This document shows, piece after piece, positions 40,854-43,288 of a stretch of DNA of 43,288 nucleotides (position 1 is its first letter; each line of letters begins with the position of its first letter). The position numbers and the translations under genes were made by a program. This DNA comes from Micromonospora sp. KC723 (GTDB lineage Bacteria; Actinomycetota; Actinomycetes; Mycobacteriales; Micromonosporaceae), in contig NZ_SMKD01000038.1 in the NCBI RefSeq assembly GCF_004348595.1, positions 1 through 43,288 of the forward strand, written 5' to 3'. Under the pieces are notes generated by a model, which saw only the letters and a list, made by a program, of their open reading frames with translations, was not told the DNA's origin and searched no databases.

Positions 40854-40861
40854 GGCCGGCC

Positions 40862-41722
40862 GTGGACACCACGACCGGCCCCCGCCTGGTCGGCCTCGTG
40901 CTGACCGAGAACGCCGCCCAGGTCGGTGTCGAGCCCTTCTTCATGGAGCTGATCGCCGGCATGGAACAGGTCCTCGCGCCGACCGGCGCCGGCGTGCTAC
41001 TGCTCGTCGTCGCCGACCTGGCGGCGGAGCTGGCGACCTACCGGCGCTGGGCGGATGAGGACACCGTCGAGGCGGTGGTCGTAGTCAACATCGTGCACGC
41101 CGACGTCCGCCCGGAGACGCTGGTGGCGCTGGGCCTGCCGGCCGTGCTCGCCGGCCGCTACACCGGGTCCGCGAAGCTCAGCGGCGTGGTCACCGACGAC
41201 GCAGGCGCGATGGCCGCGGCGGTCGACCTGCTGGTCACCCTCGAACACCGGGTGATCGGTCGGGTCAGCGGACCAGCCGAGCTGGTGCACACCGCCGAGC
41301 GCACCGCGGCCATGCACGCGGCGGCCGAGCGCCTCGGCCTGCAGGTGCGGATCGTCGAGGCCGACTACAGCGCCGAGGGTGGCGTGCGAGCCACCCGCGA
41401 GCTGCTCGCCGGCCGCCCCGCGCCGACCGCCGTCATCTTCGACAACGACGTCATGGCCGCAGCCGCCGAGGAGGACCTGGTGCGTTCCGGCCTCCGGGTG
41501 CCGGATCAGGTGAGCCTGCTCGCCTTCGCCGACTCGGCGCTCTGCGAGTTGGCGGTGCCGCCGTTGTCGGCGATGAGCATCGACGCCCACGAGCACGGTG
41601 TCAGTCTCGGCCGGGCCGCGCTCGACGTGCTGACCGGCGCCGGGCACCAGGACCGTGCCGGCCCGCCGATCCGGATGCAGCAGCGGGCCAGCACCGGCCC
41701 GGCTCCGGGCCGGGTCAGCTGA
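40862..41722 (+). CDS. LacI-type sensor domain protein without DNA-binding domain
   Basis: 286 residues from GTG 40862. The sequence opens directly with the sensor domain, GPRLVGLVLTENAAQVGVEPFFMELIAG, as in LacI proteins after the hinge. Further landmarks: VEAVVVVNIVHADVRPETL, GVVTDDAGAMAAAVDLLVTLEHRVIGRVSGP, PTAVIFDNDVMAAAAEEDLVRSGLRVPDQVSLLAFADSALCE. There is no helix-turn-helix and no signal peptide, so it is a cytoplasmic ligand-binding domain alone. It could be a decoy or co-sensor for the LacI or ROK protein, or a decayed regulator. The frame is intact over the full domain, which argues against a simple pseudogene. Confidence 0.75.
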   Translation: MDTTTGPRLVGLVLTENAAQVGVEPFFMELIAGMEQVLAPTGAGVLLLVVADLAAELATYRRWADEDTVEAVVVVNIVHADVRPETLVALGLPAVLAGRYTGSAKLSGVVTDDAGAMAAAVDLLVTLEHRVIGRVSGPAELVHTAERTAAMHAAAERLGLQVRIVEADYSAEGGVRATRELLAGRPAPTAVIFDNDVMAAAAEEDLVRSGLRVPDQVSLLAFADSALCELAVPPLSAMSIDAHEHGVSLGRAALDVLTGAGHQDRAGPPIRMQQRASTGPAPGRVS

Positions 41723-41954
41723 CCTGGTCGCGCACGACGTCCGCCGCCAGGAACGCTGGCGGTCGGCACCCGGTCGGAACGTCCCGCCGGCCGTTCCCCT
41801 CCGTGCTGGTCCACGGGACGAGCGCCTGACCGTCGGGGCCGCCGCGCCGCCCGACAGCGCCCGCCGGATCCGCGCCGCCCGGCCTCACGACACCACACCA
41901 CGCCGTCCCGGATCCGCGCCGCCCAGTCGACGGCGCGCCACCGGGACACGGCCG
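41723..41954. other. Intergenic region with a lacI 3'-end relic
   Basis: 232 bp; besides the relic at 41773-41829 it is repetitive GC-rich sequence (GGATCCGCGCCGCCC occurs twice, near 41863 and 41910). No gene is seen. Confidence 0.5.
41773..41829 (+). pseudogene. Relic of a lacI gene 3' end
   Basis: The stretch from CGTCCCGCCGG to TTCCCCTCCGTGCTGGTCC and ACGAGCGCCTGA closely matches the last 60 bp of the lacI gene at 33211-33270. The encoded end would be FPSVLVHGTSA-stop against FPSALVRRTSA-stop. A small length difference near 41791 breaks the frame. No other lacI coding is seen immediately before it, so it is either a leftover from a lost lacI copy or the product of recombination with the intact gene. 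Confidence 0.65.
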
Positions 41955-43079
41955 CTACAGCGGGGGCAGCCCCAGCGCCTCGTCGACCCGGGCCAGCACC
42001 GCCGCGTCGTCGTCGGCCCGTACGCCGCGCAGCAGGTCGATGGCGGTGGCCCGGACCTGCCCGACGATCACCGCCAGCGGCAGCGTGTGCCCCTGGGTGA
42101 ACAGCCGCCCGACGGCCCGTACCGCCGCCAGGGCCGCGGCGTCGGCCTGCTCGGCGTGCCGGTCGGCGGCGGACTCCGCGCCGTCGAGGTCGGCGGCGAG
42201 CGCCTCTCCCGCCGCCCGGACCGCCTCGGCCAGCACCCGCAGCGCCGTGACCAGCTCATCCGGTACCGGACTGGACAGCCGGTTGCAGGTCACCCCGGCC
42301 CGGGCGAGCACCCGCACGTTACGCACCGCGTAGTCGACCTGGGCGACGGAGGCGTCCACGGTACGCAGCCGTCCGATGTGCCGGCGGCGGCGCACATTGA
42401 GTCGCAACGCCTCCCCGGCGGCGAGAACGGCGGTCCGGAGCCGCTCCACCCCGGCGTCGAGGCCACGGGCCCGGTCCAGCGCGGCCCGGGCCGCCGCGTC
42501 GTCCCGGTCGGCGAGGGCGGTGGCCACCTCCTCCACCACCTCGGCCATCCCGTCGAACGTACGCCGGAACTCGGCCACCAGCGGCGCGAGCGGCCGGCGG
42601 GCGTCGACGAGCTGGCTGGCCACCACCGCCACCGCGCCGCCGATCAGCGCGTCGACGAACCGGAACGGCACCAGCGACTCGGTCGGCGGGGAGACCACCA
42701 CCAGGTAGAGCGCCGACACGGCGGCCTGGACGACGCTCACGCTGCTCGCGCCGATCGCCACCGCCAGCGCGACGGTCAGCAGGATGACGGTGAAGACCGT
42801 TCCGGTGCTGCGCGGCCCGAGCGCCTGGACCACCAGGTCGGCGACGAGCACGCCGGCGGCCACGCCGAGCACCACCTCGATCGCCCGGCGCATCCGCTGT
42901 CCGCGCGCCTGACCGAGCACGATCAGCGCGGCGGCCGGGGCGAAGAACGGTTGCGGATGGCCGACCAGCCGGGTGGCGAGCAACCACGCCACGGTCGCCG
43001 CCAGGGTCGCCTCGGCGACCGGCACCCAGCCCTGCCGCAGCCGTACGACGGCCTCCCGCAACCAGCCCCACCGGACCAT
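41955..43079 (-). CDS. FUSC/aromatic acid exporter-like membrane protein
   Basis: 374 residues from ATG 43079, chosen because AGGAGG lies 5 nt upstream; a GTG two codons earlier would sit on that site. The N-terminal half has about six membrane helices (AEATLAATVAWLLATRLVG, PFFAPAAALIVLGQ, RAIEVVLGVAAGVLVADLVV, TVILLTVALAVAIGAS, and two more up to residue 160). The C-terminal half is cytoplasmic and helical with Ala/Glu/Arg heptad-like stretches (about 165-370). This layout and the QARGQRMRRAIEVVLG segment fit the FUSC family, related to aromatic acid exporters. The substrate is unknown. Confidence 0.85.
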   Translation of the reverse strand: MVRWGWLREAVVRLRQGWVPVAEATLAATVAWLLATRLVGHPQPFFAPAAALIVLGQARGQRMRRAIEVVLGVAAGVLVADLVVQALGPRSTGTVFTVILLTVALAVAIGASSVSVVQAAVSALYLVVVSPPTESLVPFRFVDALIGGAVAVVASQLVDARRPLAPLVAEFRRTFDGMAEVVEEVATALADRDDAAARAALDRARGLDAGVERLRTAVLAAGEALRLNVRRRRHIGRLRTVDASVAQVDYAVRNVRVLARAGVTCNRLSSPVPDELVTALRVLAEAVRAAGEALAADLDGAESAADRHAEQADAAALAAVRAVGRLFTQGHTLPLAVIVGQVRATAIDLLRGVRADDDAAVLARVDEALGLPPL

Positions 43080-43129
43080 CGCCACCTCCTCCCACCAGCT
43101 CGGGGCCCCACGGTAGCCGGGCCGGCGGG

Positions 43130-43288
43130 TCAGGTCCGCCAGACCCCGGTGGCCGCCGCCGCGTACGCCCGGAGGTCACGGGGCGGACGGGCGGTGGCAG
43201 TTCCGGCGACCACCTCGCTGACCTGGGCCAAACCCCTCGTGGTATCGACCGTGCTCGTTTCTGCCGTCACCGTACGGGAGGGCGGGCG
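43130..43288 (-). CDS. C-terminal part of an unidentified gene, cut by the window edge
   Basis: An open frame on the minus strand runs from the window end to TGA at 43132-43130. It ends RPPRDLRAYAAAATGVWRT. A GTG at 43270 could start a 46-residue protein, but no ribosome site precedes it and the frame stays open to the edge, so a longer gene is likely. Not identified. It precedes the FUSC-like gene with 50 bp between. Confidence 0.4.
   Translation of the reverse strand, partial: RPPSRTVTAETSTVDTTRGLAQVSEVVAGTATARPPRDLRAYAAAATGVWRT

Larger units (their letters stand above)
40403..40861. other. Intergenic region between ROK gene and HTH-less LacI gene
   Basis: 459 bp. It holds a probable promoter (40582-40610), the ACTTAAG site, and a doubtful 67-residue ORF (40650-40853). 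No remnant of a LacI helix-turn-helix is visible in any of the three plus-strand frames upstream of 40862. I see no RNA gene. Confidence 0.6.

Noticed and set aside
40650..40860. Remnant LacI helix-turn-helix upstream of the sensor gene
   Set aside because: I looked in all three plus-strand frames and found no DVA..AGVS..TVSR-like pattern, so a simple frameshifted HTH is not supported.

Overview
The window is very GC-rich, uses GTG starts often and has C/G in nearly all third codon positions. Gene content (LAL-type LuxR regulator, HATPase signalling proteins, tandem crcB, a cob operon with a fused ChlI/ChlD subunit, ROK- and LacI-controlled ABC import) points to a filamentous actinomycete. 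A Micromonospora-like member of the Micromonosporaceae is my best guess, by inference and without any database search.

Region 1 (1-6984): regulators. A DUF5995 protein lies downstream of a 970-residue LAL-type LuxR regulator. The regulator is divergent from a class III nucleotide cyclase/AAA-like protein that looks truncated and carries altered catalytic and Walker A residues. A TetR gene converges on the cyclase and is divergent from an FAD monooxygenase. Between TetR and the monooxygenase lie two tandem 16-bp palindromes, probable TetR operators.

Region 2 (8247-12836): a small alpha/beta hydrolase, a PaaI-like thioesterase, a ten-helix membrane protein with a cluster of interfacial histidines, an overlapping pair of CrcB fluoride channel subunits with a divergent fluoride-riboswitch candidate upstream, and a HATPase protein fused to a methanogen output domain 1-like module.

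Region 3 (12860-29370, minus strand): a cobalamin operon running cobN, chlI-chlD, cobO, cobB, cobI, cobM, cbiD, cobL, cbiG-cobJ, 2[4Fe-4S] ferredoxin, a 31-codon ORF, cobH, cbiX-cobA. Almost every junction is a 1- or 4-nt stop/start overlap, implying tight translational coupling. A cobalamin riboswitch lies at the head. The first ORF after it is not cobN but a 48-codon arginine-rich ORF with a strong Shine-Dalgarno sequence, whose stop codon falls inside a perfect 13-bp hairpin before cobN. The set mixes cobalt-early genes (CbiX, CbiD, CbiG) with a cobalt-late chelatase (CobN plus ChlI/D). No cobG, cobF or cobK/cbiJ is seen here.

Region 4 (29506-33270): a small unknown protein, an aldo/keto reductase, and an MFS transporter divergent from a LacI regulator with two LacI-type operator half-palindromes between them.

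Region 5 (33480-41830): an SBP_bac_5 ABC importer (binding lipoprotein, two permeases, two ATPases), a convergent ROK repressor, and a LacI-type sensor protein with no DNA-binding domain. A palindromic site lies in the importer promoter and shares a core with a site upstream of the sensor gene. A 59-bp REP-like unit is tandemly repeated exactly at the permease/ATPase junction. A short relic of a lacI 3' end lies after the sensor gene. The pattern suggests an oligosaccharide or peptide uptake locus that has been rearranged.

Region 6 (41955-43288): an FUSC/aromatic-acid-exporter-like membrane protein and the C-terminus of one more minus-strand gene cut by the window edge.
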